A stretch of DNA of 9,172 nucleotides. Source: Microbacteriaceae bacterium UBA1487 (GTDB lineage Bacteria; Actinomycetota; Actinomycetes; Actinomycetales; Microbacteriaceae). The first letter of the stretch is position 1, and each line of letters begins with the position of its first letter. Positions 1-5,503 of this stretch are shown here, in pieces. The stretch is taken from NCBI GenBank assembly GCA_002325245.1, contig DCRR01000024.1:1-9172 (forward strand), given 5' to 3'. The position numbers were made by a program, and so were the translations under genes. The notes beneath the pieces were generated by a model that saw only the letters and a list, made by a program, of their open reading frames with translations, did not search any database and was not told the DNA's origin.

Positions 1-44
1 GACCATAAAGACCCGACGGGTTCGTGCTGGGACCGCTGAAGGCA

Positions 45-225
45 TACTCGAAGAGTACTCATCTGGACTAGTGCGGGCCTGTCCAAACCAACTCTCGATC
101 GGAATCGGGACGTGCAACGCTTTGCGACTGGAACTCCGCGGCCTGAGAAGGCCCAGTGCAGGCGTCGAGTAGCGGCTCTTGGCACGAGTGAGGCGCAGGC
201 CTGGCGAGGCCTTAGGTGCCGGAGC
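45..225 (+). other. Array of short stem-loops, possible structured leader RNA
   Basis: Six inverted repeats follow one another. They are TACTC/GAGTA (45-49/53-57, loop 3); TGGAC/GTCCA (64-68/81-85); a 7-bp stem TCTCGAT/ATCGGGA (93-99/104-110) with one G-U pair and a 4-base loop; GCAA/TTGC (114-117/122-125, loop 4); GGCC/GGCC (140-143/150-153); and a compound stem at 175-225. The compound stem is GCTC/GAGC (175-178/222-225), GGCAC/GTGCC (181-185/216-220) and AGGCCT/AGGCCT (197-202/207-212, loop 4). Such density suggests a folded transcript, perhaps a 5' leader or a small RNA. I recognise no known RNA family, and short stems also arise by chance. Confidence 0.3.
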
Positions 226-281
226 GTCCAGCCGCAGTCGGAGTGTAGTCGCGGTTTCAAGGCCCAGTTCGAGCCTCTCGC

Positions 282-287
282 TATGCT
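282..287 (+). promoter_or_regulatory. Possible -10 box TATGCT
   Basis: TATGCT fits the TANNNT pattern and lies 43 bases before the ATG at 331, which would give a short leader including the AGGAGG site. No convincing -35 hexamer is seen at the expected distance, so this is a weak call. Confidence 0.2.
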
Positions 288-318
288 CGATTACACCCGG
301 AGCGCCCGTTCTCCGCGC

Positions 319-324
319 AGGAGG
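319..324 (+). promoter_or_regulatory. Strong Shine-Dalgarno AGGAGG deciding the start at 331
   Basis: A perfect AGGAGG sits 6 bases before the ATG at 331. It is the reason for choosing that start over the in-frame upstream candidate at 112. It is also one of only two clear non-coupled ribosome binding sites in the window. Confidence 0.85.
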
Positions 325-330
325 ACACCG

Positions 331-954
331 ATGGTCGCCACACAGATTTCAATCGACATTCCGCCAGATATTCTCAACGGACTCGAAAACGGAGAGCTGA
401 CTAGATTCGGCACCGTGGTCCGGAACGGTACGCAGATCGTCGGCCACCTCAAAGAAACGATCACGCCGCAAAAGTCAGATCAAGGCATCGCTAGACGCCT
501 CGCGGATGGCTTGAGTGAGAACAAGACACTTCTCGTTGTAGGAATCGGAATTGTTGCGGTCGGCGGTTTGGCGCTTTGGCTCGCCGACAAGAAGAAGCGA
601 CAACTAACGCCCGAAGTTGCGGACCTGGTGACGAACTACCATTCCTCACTCGGTGCGTACTTGCACGCGATCCAGCACGGCGAGCTCAAGACTTCGCACA
701 TCGACGACCTCATCATGGCCTTGGACGCGCTCGAAGCAAGCGCCGCGGACGGAGGAATCGCCATCGACCGTTCCAGTGATCAATCACAGGTGCTGCTGGG
801 CTTGGTCTCCGACTATACGCAACGACTCGCGGAAGCGAACTCATTCGATCTGCAGGGACTTGAAGCCCTGCCACCAGGAAGCGCAAGAGACGCAATCGCA
901 GATCTGCGCCGCCTCCTCGCCCAACAACGACGGATCATCAGTGATGCCGCCTAG
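331..954 (+). CDS. Single-pass membrane protein of unknown function
   Basis: This gene encodes 207 residues and I do not recognise its family. The N-terminal part (about 1-60) is hydrophilic and begins with MVATQISIDIPPDIL. One hydrophobic segment (about 66-85, rich in Val, Ile, Gly and Leu) is followed directly by DKKKR, so the positive-inside rule would place the C-terminal part in the cytoplasm. Residues 92-207 look largely alpha-helical, with charged and leucine-spaced stretches such as DLRRLLAQQRR near the end. There is no signal peptide and no recognisable catalytic motif. The start is fixed by AGGAGG at 319-324. GC content is near 55% by hand count over 361-600 (133 of 240 bases), well below the minus-strand genes, and it is the only gene on the plus strand. 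Both points suggest horizontal acquisition. Its neighbours give no functional clue. Confidence 0.75.
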   Translation: MVATQISIDIPPDILNGLENGELTRFGTVVRNGTQIVGHLKETITPQKSDQGIARRLADGLSENKTLLVVGIGIVAVGGLALWLADKKKRQLTPEVADLVTNYHSSLGAYLHAIQHGELKTSHIDDLIMALDALEASAADGGIAIDRSSDQSQVLLGLVSDYTQRLAEANSFDLQGLEALPPGSARDAIADLRRLLAQQRRIISDAA

Positions 955-975
955 CGCGGAAAGGCGAGGCTAGGC
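949..975 (+). terminator. Inverted repeat overlapping the stop codon, possible terminator
   Basis: GCCTAGC (949-955) and GCTAGGC (969-975) form a perfect 7-bp stem with a 13-base loop, and the TAG stop of the preceding gene lies inside the left arm. No T-run follows, so it would be an atypical terminator. It may instead protect the 3' end of the transcript. Confidence 0.35.
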
Positions 976-1146
976 ACGCTAGTTCACCAAGCCGCAGCAC
1001 CGGTGCTCGCAAATGACAACGACCTGGACAGCCAGCGCACGCGATATGCCGAGACGAGGTCGGTCGAACTTGAAATGGAGCGAGCTCGGGAGCCTTCCTA
1101 CTTCCAGCGGAGCGAAATCCTGGGAGGACGGTATCCGCGGGAGCAC
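976..1146. other. Convergent intergenic spacer with a 12-bp palindrome
   Basis: This spacer separates the plus-strand unknown gene from the 3' end of the minus-strand cupin gene. It holds a perfect palindrome, AGCACCGGTGCT, at 996-1007. A plus-strand frame starting at 1013 runs antisense through the cupin gene and has no support as a gene. Nothing else is recognised. Confidence 0.4.
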
Positions 1147-1491
1147 CTATGCAGCTATCGGTCCCAGCGCCCTCTCAACGCTGCCACGAACCGACCCGTC
1201 CTTCAGCTCCACGACCACCACGTTCGTCGGGGTGTCGCCGATGTTCTCGCCTCGGTGCTCCTGCGCGTCGAGCCACAGGGCGACACCGCCCGGCAGTTCC
1301 ACCTCGCGCAGGATGTCGCCCGAGATCAGTCGGCGGCGGAACGGACCCAGCGTGTACATCACGCTGTTGGGGTGCTCGTGCGGGGTGGTCTTGTCGCCCG
1401 GCATGTCCGAATAGGACAGGACGCGCACCGCGTCGTTCTCGAAGATCACCCGGTAGTGATCCGGGTTCGTGACCACGGGATCCTGCGTCAT
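1147..1491 (-). CDS. Small single-domain cupin protein
   Basis: A 114-residue soluble protein of the cupin fold, complete for a minimal single-cupin protein. The first cupin motif is recognisable at about 32-45 as GDKTTPHEHPNSVM, with candidate metal ligands His38 and His40. The second motif lies at about 67-84 (LPGG, then QEHRGENIG) with candidate ligand His79 and the typical following Asn83. The usual glutamate of motif 1 is not in its normal place. Proteins of this type are often annotated only as cytoplasmic cupin proteins, and the sequence does not show which substrate is bound. The ATG at 1491 has no Shine-Dalgarno, but a TAGACT box ends six bases before it, so a leaderless transcript is likely. 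It stands alone, 77 bases downstream of the GntR gene, with its own promoter and an inverted repeat around the -10 box. Confidence 0.85.
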   Translation of the reverse strand: MTQDPVVTNPDHYRVIFENDAVRVLSYSDMPGDKTTPHEHPNSVMYTLGPFRRRLISGDILREVELPGGVALWLDAQEHRGENIGDTPTNVVVVELKDGSVRGSVERALGPIAA

Positions 1492-1518
1492 GGGCGGAGT
1501 CTAGGTCGGGGTCCGCCC
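1492..1518 (-). promoter_or_regulatory. Leaderless promoter of the cupin gene inside an inverted repeat
   Basis: On the minus strand, TAGACT (1498-1503) lies exactly six bases before the ATG at 1491, the spacing expected when transcription starts at the A of the start codon. A perfect 7-bp inverted repeat (GGGCGGA at 1492-1498 and TCCGCCC at 1512-1518, spacer 13) encloses it, so a bound regulator would cover the -10 box. The best -35 candidate is TTGCGC, 15 bases upstream of the box, which is weak. Confidence 0.5.
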
Positions 1519-1568
1519 GCGCAACAGAACTAGACCGAGCGGTGCAGTCCGCGTGCGCGAGCGACGCC

Positions 1569-1919
1569 CTAATCGCGCCAGATGGCGCGCAGCACTCGGA
1601 TGGCCTCGTCGAGGTCGAGGTCGGCTTCCGTGCTCGCCGAGTTGAGGCGGTGCGCCGCGTCGAGGACGGCGCGAGAGATCGTGGTGGCGGTGGTCGCCAC
1701 GCGCGTGCCCGCGCCGATGCGTGTGTCCAGCAGGCCGTCGGCTTCGAGGGCACGGTACGCCTTGGCGACGGTTCCGGGTGCGACGCCGAGGTCGGCGGCG
1801 AGTTGGCGAACCGAGGGGAGGCGCTGGTCCGCGGCAAGCTGCCCCGAGGCGATGAGGCCGCGGAGCTGGTCTCGGATCTGTTCGGTCGGCGGCGCGGCGC
1901 CGGCCAGCGTGATGTTCAT
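1569..1919 (-). CDS. GntR-family transcriptional regulator, YtrA type
   Basis: This 116-residue DNA-binding protein is a typical short YtrA-type GntR regulator. The winged helix-turn-helix covers about 9-77. It includes IRDQLRGLIASGQL, the family's RLPSVRQLAADLGV segment (about 33-46) and the recognition helix region APGTVAKAYRALEADGLL (about 47-64). A short helical tail (about 80-116) replaces the large effector domain of other GntR classes and probably mediates dimerisation. YtrA regulators usually repress their own operon, which includes membrane transport genes. Here the ATG overlaps the stop codon of the upstream membrane protein gene as ATGA, so the two are co-translated. The likely operator is the direct-repeat pair at 2841-2890. 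The signal sensed is unknown. Confidence 0.92.
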   Translation of the reverse strand: MNITLAGAAPPTEQIRDQLRGLIASGQLAADQRLPSVRQLAADLGVAPGTVAKAYRALEADGLLDTRIGAGTRVATTATTISRAVLDAAHRLNSASTEADLDLDEAIRVLRAIWRD

Positions 1920-2827
1920 GCCGCGGCCCGGGCCAGGGTTCGTGCGCGGGTCGGCACGGCCGTCAACGCGATGCTCACCCAGAAGGCGACGCCGAACGCG
2001 GCGGCGGCGAACGACGCGGCGCCCAGAACGGGTTCGAACGCGGCGATGGGAGTCCAGGAGTTGAAAGCCCCGAAGCTCCCGCGCAGACTCGCCGCGCCCC
2101 CGACGAGCGCCAGTGCCTGGGACAGGCTGAGGAGCAGCGTCGCGGTGATCGCTGCGATCACGTTGCGGGAGCGCAACTCTCGGCTTCGCCGATCGGCTTC
2201 CTCGTCGTCTGCGAACGCGGGTCTCGCGATCAGCGCGAGGTTGACCCCGGCGACGCTCAGCATCACACCCAGGACGGCGAGGACAGGGAGCGAGTAGAAC
2301 CAGCCGTAGATGCTGGTGCCGATGGCATTCCCGTCACCGATCTCGATCAGCCACATCGTGTACTTGCCGGTGCCCTCTTCGGGCTGCGAGACCGCCCCGC
2401 ACCAGATCGTGAGAATCACGAGAAGCGCCAGGACGACGCCGGGAGCGATCAGCCAGCGAGGGCGGATGAAGCTCAACGGGCCCCGCGGCGCCAGGACGGC
2501 CGTGGTGGACGTTCTTCGGCCGATGATCGGGAAGGCGAGCACGGCCATGGCGACCAGGCCCGCAATCGGCGGAACAAGGAACCGGAAGTCCCCGTAGAGG
2601 CCCCAGAACGACGCCGGCAGGTCGACGGGGATGAACCACGACAGCCCCGTCGCCACGATGCGACCGATCCCGTCTGCCAGCAGAACGACCATGGCGGCGA
2701 TCACAGCGCTGACGGCGGCGGTCCCTCGCAGGCCGCCACGGCGTCGACCGTACGCCGCCCACCAGACCAGGGCCGCGACGAGACCCAGCAGCGACTGCCC
2801 GAACACCAGCAGGAGAAATACCAGCAT
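1916..2827 (-). CDS. Multi-pass membrane protein partnered with a GntR regulator
   Basis: The protein has 303 residues and I cannot name its function. About seven hydrophobic segments are visible, near 2-26, 36-66, 83-103, 126-144, 174-201, 222-243 and 263-290. The longest hydrophilic stretch, about 203-222, is strongly charged (ADDEEADRRSRELRSR). There is no ATPase motif and no recognisable transporter signature. I chose the ATG at 2827 because GGAGG at 2835-2839 lies 7 bases before it; the GTG at 2830 is only 4 bases from that site. The stop codon overlaps the start of the GntR gene. YtrA-type regulators usually accompany ABC transporters, but no ATPase gene is present here, so this may be a stand-alone integral protein under repressor control. 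A role in envelope stress or peptide resistance would be a guess. Confidence 0.85.
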   Translation of the reverse strand: MLVFLLLVFGQSLLGLVAALVWWAAYGRRRGGLRGTAAVSAVIAAMVVLLADGIGRIVATGLSWFIPVDLPASFWGLYGDFRFLVPPIAGLVAMAVLAFPIIGRRTSTTAVLAPRGPLSFIRPRWLIAPGVVLALLVILTIWCGAVSQPEEGTGKYTMWLIEIGDGNAIGTSIYGWFYSLPVLAVLGVMLSVAGVNLALIARPAFADDEEADRRSRELRSRNVIAAITATLLLSLSQALALVGGAASLRGSFGAFNSWTPIAAFEPVLGAASFAAAAFGVAFWVSIALTAVPTRARTLARAAA

Positions 2828-2834
2828 CACGACG

Positions 2835-2839
2835 CCTCC
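2835..2839 (-). promoter_or_regulatory. Shine-Dalgarno GGAGG of the membrane protein gene
   Basis: GGAGG on the minus strand lies 7 bases from the ATG at 2827 and 4 bases from the GTG at 2830. Normal spacing favours the ATG. This operon is therefore translated from a conventional leader, unlike the three leaderless operons. Confidence 0.75.
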
Positions 2840-2840
2840 A

Positions 2841-2890
2841 GAAATGTGTCACCCACCAGATACAATGAAATGTAACACGGTGACGATACA
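2841..2890 (-). repeat. Two 24-bp direct repeats, candidate GntR operator and promoter
   Basis: Read on the minus strand, both copies (2890-2867 and 2864-2841) have the form TGTATC, six unrelated bases, GTGNNAC, ATTTC. They match at 16 of 24 positions, with all differences in the middle, and repeat every 26 bases, about 2.5 helix turns. The second copy ends just before the GGAGG ribosome binding site. A -10-like TACATT lies at 2869-2874 inside the first copy. The position fits autoregulation by the YtrA-type regulator encoded in the same operon. The GTG(A/T)(C/T)AC core resembles GntR-type half-sites, but the link is inferred. Confidence 0.5.
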
Positions 2891-2904
2891 CCGGGCGATT
2901 GGTG

Positions 2905-2920
2905 CGGTCAGGGGCGACCG
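2905..2920 (-). terminator. Weak hairpin downstream of allC
   Basis: CGGTC (2905-2909) and GACCG (2916-2920) form a 5-bp stem with a 6-base loop, 12 bases past the allC stop on the minus strand. No T-run follows. It could slow transcription between allC and the next operon, but the evidence is thin. Confidence 0.2.
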
Positions 2921-2932
2921 GTGAAATGAGCC

Positions 2933-4225
2933 CTACGGCACCAGCCCCGGCGCGTCCGCGTCGCCCGCCGAGTAGCGCAGCGCGACGTCGAGCACCGCCG
3001 CGTGCATCGCGTCGATCGAGGCCGCCACGTCGTCGAGCCGCACCGACTCGTCCTTGTGGTGGCTGATGCCCCCGGCGCAGCGCACGAACAGCATCGCGAC
3101 ATCGGTGAGCTCGCCGACCGCCATCGCGTCGTGGCCGGCGACGCTGAACAGGTCCAGCGGCGTCTCGTCGCCGGTCGAGCGGATGCCCACCGCGATCGAC
3201 TCGCGCAGGTGCGGCGCGCACACCATCTCGGGTGCGGCGTGCGTCGACTCGATCTCGACCGAAAGACTGCGATCGAGCGCGATCTCGCGGATGCGGCGGC
3301 GGATCGCCTCCCACGTCATGTCGCGCCCCTCCGCGGTGGCGTCGCGCAGGTCGAGGCTGAACTCGGCGAGACCGGGGATGACGTTCACCGCATCCGGTTC
3401 GACCGAGATGTGGCCGATCGTCGCCGGGCTGTTGTGGTCGCGGGCGATCTGGTCGATCGCGAGGATCATCTCGCTGGCACCCTGCAGCGCGTCGCGGCGG
3501 ATCTCCCACGGCGTCGCGCAGTGCCGGGACTCCCCCACCACACGGATCAGCCGACGCTCGGCCGCGGCGATCGACGTGACGACGCCGAGCGCCCGGTCGA
3601 GCCGCTCCAGGCTCGGGCCCTGCTCGATGTGCGCCTCCAGATAGGCGACCACGTCCTCCGGCTTGCGTGCGGCGAGCGGGATGCGCTCCGGGTCGAGCCC
3701 GAAGGCGAGCGCCGCGTCGTGCAGCGTCGTGCCCTCCGCATCCTGCAGCTCGTTCCACTCCGACTTCCAGCCGCCGGAGAAGGCGCGCGAGCCGAGCAGG
3801 GTCGCGCCGAAGCGCGTGCCCTCCTCATCGGCGAAGGCGACGACCTCGAGGGCGAACGGCAGGTCAACGTGCTCCAGCCGCTCGGCGACCTCGATCGCCA
3901 CCAGCACCCCGAGGATCCCGTCGTAGCGCCCCGCGCCGGGCACCGTGTCCAGGTGCGAGCCGAGCACCAGCGCGGGCATGCCCTCCGGGTCGTCGGAGCG
4001 GCGACCGCACTGGTTGCCGGCGGCGTCCTGCCAGGAGTGCATGCCGGCCTCGCGCATCCACGAGGCGGCGATCGCGTTCACGCGGGCGTGCTCGGGGCTG
4101 AGGTAGACGCGCTCGATGCCGTCCTCCATCGAGGAGTGGCGCGCCAGCTCGTCGGCGCGCGCCAGCACGCGCTCCGCGGCAGGCAGCGAGTCGATCGCGG
4201 GAGTTCCGTCGAGTCCGAGGGTCAC
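2933..4225 (-). CDS. allC: Allantoate amidohydrolase (M20 hydantoinase/carbamoylase family)
   Basis: This 430-residue enzyme matches the usual length of the Zn/Mn-dependent M20 amidohydrolases that convert allantoate to ureidoglycine, ammonia and CO2 in the cytoplasm. Expected metal-site segments are present: GSHLDTVPGAGRYDGILG (His91, Asp102), FADEEGTRF (Glu134, Glu135), LEAHIEQGP (His199) and GGISHHKDE (His389). The lid-domain histidine is His235 in GESRHCATPW, where the family usually has HAGTTP, so this loop is one residue shorter and altered. VEPDAVNVIPG (275-285) and AGHDAMA (363-369) are also typical. The GTG start at 4225 overlaps the pucG stop as GTGA, with GGGAG seven bases upstream. 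Other M20 members cleave N-carbamoyl amino acids or ureidoglycolate; coupling to pucG is what favours allantoate. Confidence 0.85.
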   Translation of the reverse strand: MTLGLDGTPAIDSLPAAERVLARADELARHSSMEDGIERVYLSPEHARVNAIAASWMREAGMHSWQDAAGNQCGRRSDDPEGMPALVLGSHLDTVPGAGRYDGILGVLVAIEVAERLEHVDLPFALEVVAFADEEGTRFGATLLGSRAFSGGWKSEWNELQDAEGTTLHDAALAFGLDPERIPLAARKPEDVVAYLEAHIEQGPSLERLDRALGVVTSIAAAERRLIRVVGESRHCATPWEIRRDALQGASEMILAIDQIARDHNSPATIGHISVEPDAVNVIPGLAEFSLDLRDATAEGRDMTWEAIRRRIREIALDRSLSVEIESTHAAPEMVCAPHLRESIAVGIRSTGDETPLDLFSVAGHDAMAVGELTDVAMLFVRCAGGISHHKDESVRLDDVAASIDAMHAAVLDVALRYSAGDADAPGLVP

Positions 4226-5448
4226 GCCGCACTCCCGTACGCGTCGAGCGCCGCATCCACGCCGCCGCCGACCGGAACGGTCACGCCGCCGCGGCGCAGC
4301 AGCTGCTCGAGCGCCGCGAGGGTGGTCAGCACCGTGTCGCGGCGGGCGTTGTAGCCCATCACGCCGATCCGCCACACCTTGCCGTGCAGCGGGCCGAAGC
4401 TCGTGCCGATCTCGATGCCGTAGTCGGTGAGCATCGCCGCGCGCGCCGCGTCGCCGTCGATCCCCTCGGGGATGTGCACGCCGATCACGTTGTTCATGCG
4501 CACGCTTTGGTCGCCGAAGATCTCGAAGCCGAGCCCGGCCAGGCCCGCCGCCATCGCGCCGCCGTGCAGGCGGTGCCGCTCGACGGTGCTCTCCAGCCCC
4601 TCCTCGAGGATGATGCGGGCGCACTCGCGTGCCCCGTACAGCATCGTCGTGGCCTCGGTGTGGTGGTTGAGGCGCTTCGGGCCCCAGTAGTCGAGGATCT
4701 GCGCCAGGTCGAGGTAGTTGGAGCGAATCGGGTTCGCCAGCACCGGGTCGCCCTCGCTGCGGATGCCCGCCTCGATCGACTTGCGGGCCTCGATGACGGC
4801 GCGCGCCGCATCCGAGATCGTGATGGGGGCCGAGCCCGAGGGGCCGGCGAGGCACTTCTGCAGGCCCGCGCTCACGACGTCCACCTCCCACTCGTCGGTG
4901 AGGAAGGTGTTGCCGCCGAGGCTTGCGGTGGTGTCGCTGTAGAGCAGCGCGCCGTGCTTGTGGGCGAGCGCGCCGAGCTCGTCGAAGGGCTGCGCGACCG
5001 TCGTGGAGGTGTCGCCGTGCACGACGGCGAGCAGCTTCGGCTTGACCTCGATGAGCGCCTTCTGGATCTCGGCGGTGGTGAAGATGGTGCCCCACTCCCG
5101 CTCGATCACATGCACCTCGGCACCGCAGCGTTCGGCGATCTCGCGCAGCAGGTGGCCGAAGCGCCCGAAGATCGGCACGAGCACCTTGTCGCCCGGCTCC
5201 AGCAGCGACACCATCGCCGCCTCGATGCCGGCGCGGCTGGTGCCGTCGACGAGCAGAGTGGCGTCGTTGCGGGTCGCGAACACGCCGCGGTAGAGCTCTT
5301 GCGTCTCGGCCATGTAGGCCGTCATCGCCGGATCGTACTGCCCCACCAGCTGAGCGCTCATGGCGCGCAGCACGCGCGGGTCGGCCGTGATCGGGCCTGG
5401 ACCCATCAGCAGGCGGGCGGGCGGGTTGATCGGCAAGGCAGTGGTCAC
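4222..5448 (-). CDS. pucG: (S)-ureidoglycine-glyoxylate aminotransferase
   Basis: A 408-residue PLP enzyme of the class V aminotransferase group. Known PucG enzymes transfer the amino group of unstable ureidoglycine to glyoxylate, giving oxalurate and glycine. The Schiff-base lysine is Lys198 in SAGLQKCLAGPSG, and Asp172 in YSDTTAS should contact the cofactor ring. Arg360 in KVWRIGVMG should bind the substrate carboxylate. RSNYLDL at 242-248 carries the Asn-Tyr pair (244-245) that separates ureidoglycine enzymes from ordinary alanine/serine-glyoxylate aminotransferases, and NHHTEAT (261-267) is also typical. The start is a GTG with no Shine-Dalgarno. A TAAGAT box six bases upstream points to a leaderless transcript, and a 19-bp inverted repeat lies further upstream. 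The end overlaps allC, which supplies the substrate. Confidence 0.92.
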   Translation of the reverse strand: MTTALPINPPARLLMGPGPITADPRVLRAMSAQLVGQYDPAMTAYMAETQELYRGVFATRNDATLLVDGTSRAGIEAAMVSLLEPGDKVLVPIFGRFGHLLREIAERCGAEVHVIEREWGTIFTTAEIQKALIEVKPKLLAVVHGDTSTTVAQPFDELGALAHKHGALLYSDTTASLGGNTFLTDEWEVDVVSAGLQKCLAGPSGSAPITISDAARAVIEARKSIEAGIRSEGDPVLANPIRSNYLDLAQILDYWGPKRLNHHTEATTMLYGARECARIILEEGLESTVERHRLHGGAMAAGLAGLGFEIFGDQSVRMNNVIGVHIPEGIDGDAARAAMLTDYGIEIGTSFGPLHGKVWRIGVMGYNARRDTVLTTLAALEQLLRRGGVTVPVGGGVDAALDAYGSAA

Positions 5449-5454
5449 TGCCCC

Positions 5455-5460
5455 ATCTTA
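5455..5460 (-). promoter_or_regulatory. Leaderless -10 box of pucG (TAAGAT)
   Basis: On the minus strand TAAGAT ends six bases before the GTG at 5448. No Shine-Dalgarno lies between them. The -35 position (about 5478-5483, reading ACATCC) is poor and falls within the inverted repeat at 5480-5498, which suggests dependence on an activator. Confidence 0.5.
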
Positions 5461-5479
5461 GAAAAGGATTGTTTCGGGG

Positions 5480-5498
5480 ATGTTGATCAGAGCAACAT
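5480..5498 (-). promoter_or_regulatory. Inverted repeat ATGTTG-N7-CAACAT, candidate operator of pucG-allC
   Basis: Perfect 6-bp arms (5480-5485 and 5493-5498) are separated by 7 bases in the 56-bp gap between the amidase gene and pucG. The repeat covers the -35 region of the predicted pucG promoter. No regulator gene for ureide catabolism is in the window, so the binding protein is unknown. It ends six bases before the amidase stop codon, so it could also act as a weak terminator. Confidence 0.45.
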
Positions 5499-5503
5499 TC
5501 GAA

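Larger units (their letters stand above)
1..330. other. Non-coding leader region upstream of the 331-954 gene
   Basis: I find no supportable gene here. A reading frame open from 112 runs into the downstream gene, but it lacks a ribosome binding site and its product up to residue 73 is arginine-rich and low in information, so I treat it as non-coding. The stretch contains a run of short inverted repeats (annotated separately) and a possible promoter near 282. Base composition is more even than in the genes from 2900 onward. Confidence 0.5.

Noticed and set aside
20..85. Resemblance to the 3' end of bacterial 23S rRNA, chiefly ACCGCTGAAGGCAT at 32-45
   Set aside because: The match is short with one mismatch, the flanks need a sizeable insertion, and no 5S-like sequence follows. 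Chance similarity of this size is expected. An Infernal large-subunit rRNA search would decide it.
265..300. tRNA T-arm-like AGTTCGAG
   Set aside because: No matching stem, acceptor arm or anticodon arm can be found around it.
112..330. In-frame upstream extension of the 331-954 gene
   Set aside because: No ribosome site at 112, arginine-rich low-information product, and a perfect AGGAGG decides the start at 331.
1003..1533. Plus-strand frame of 176 codons across the cupin gene
   Set aside because: Antisense shadow of a clear cupin, with no ribosome site and low-complexity arginine-rich content.
2828..2830. GTG start for the membrane protein
   Set aside because: Only 4 bases from GGAGG; the adjacent ATG has normal spacing. 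The difference is one residue.
3002..4354. Long plus-strand frame of 450 codons opposite allC
   Set aside because: High GC leaves antisense frames open. The minus strand carries all M20 motifs and the plus product has no recognisable domain.
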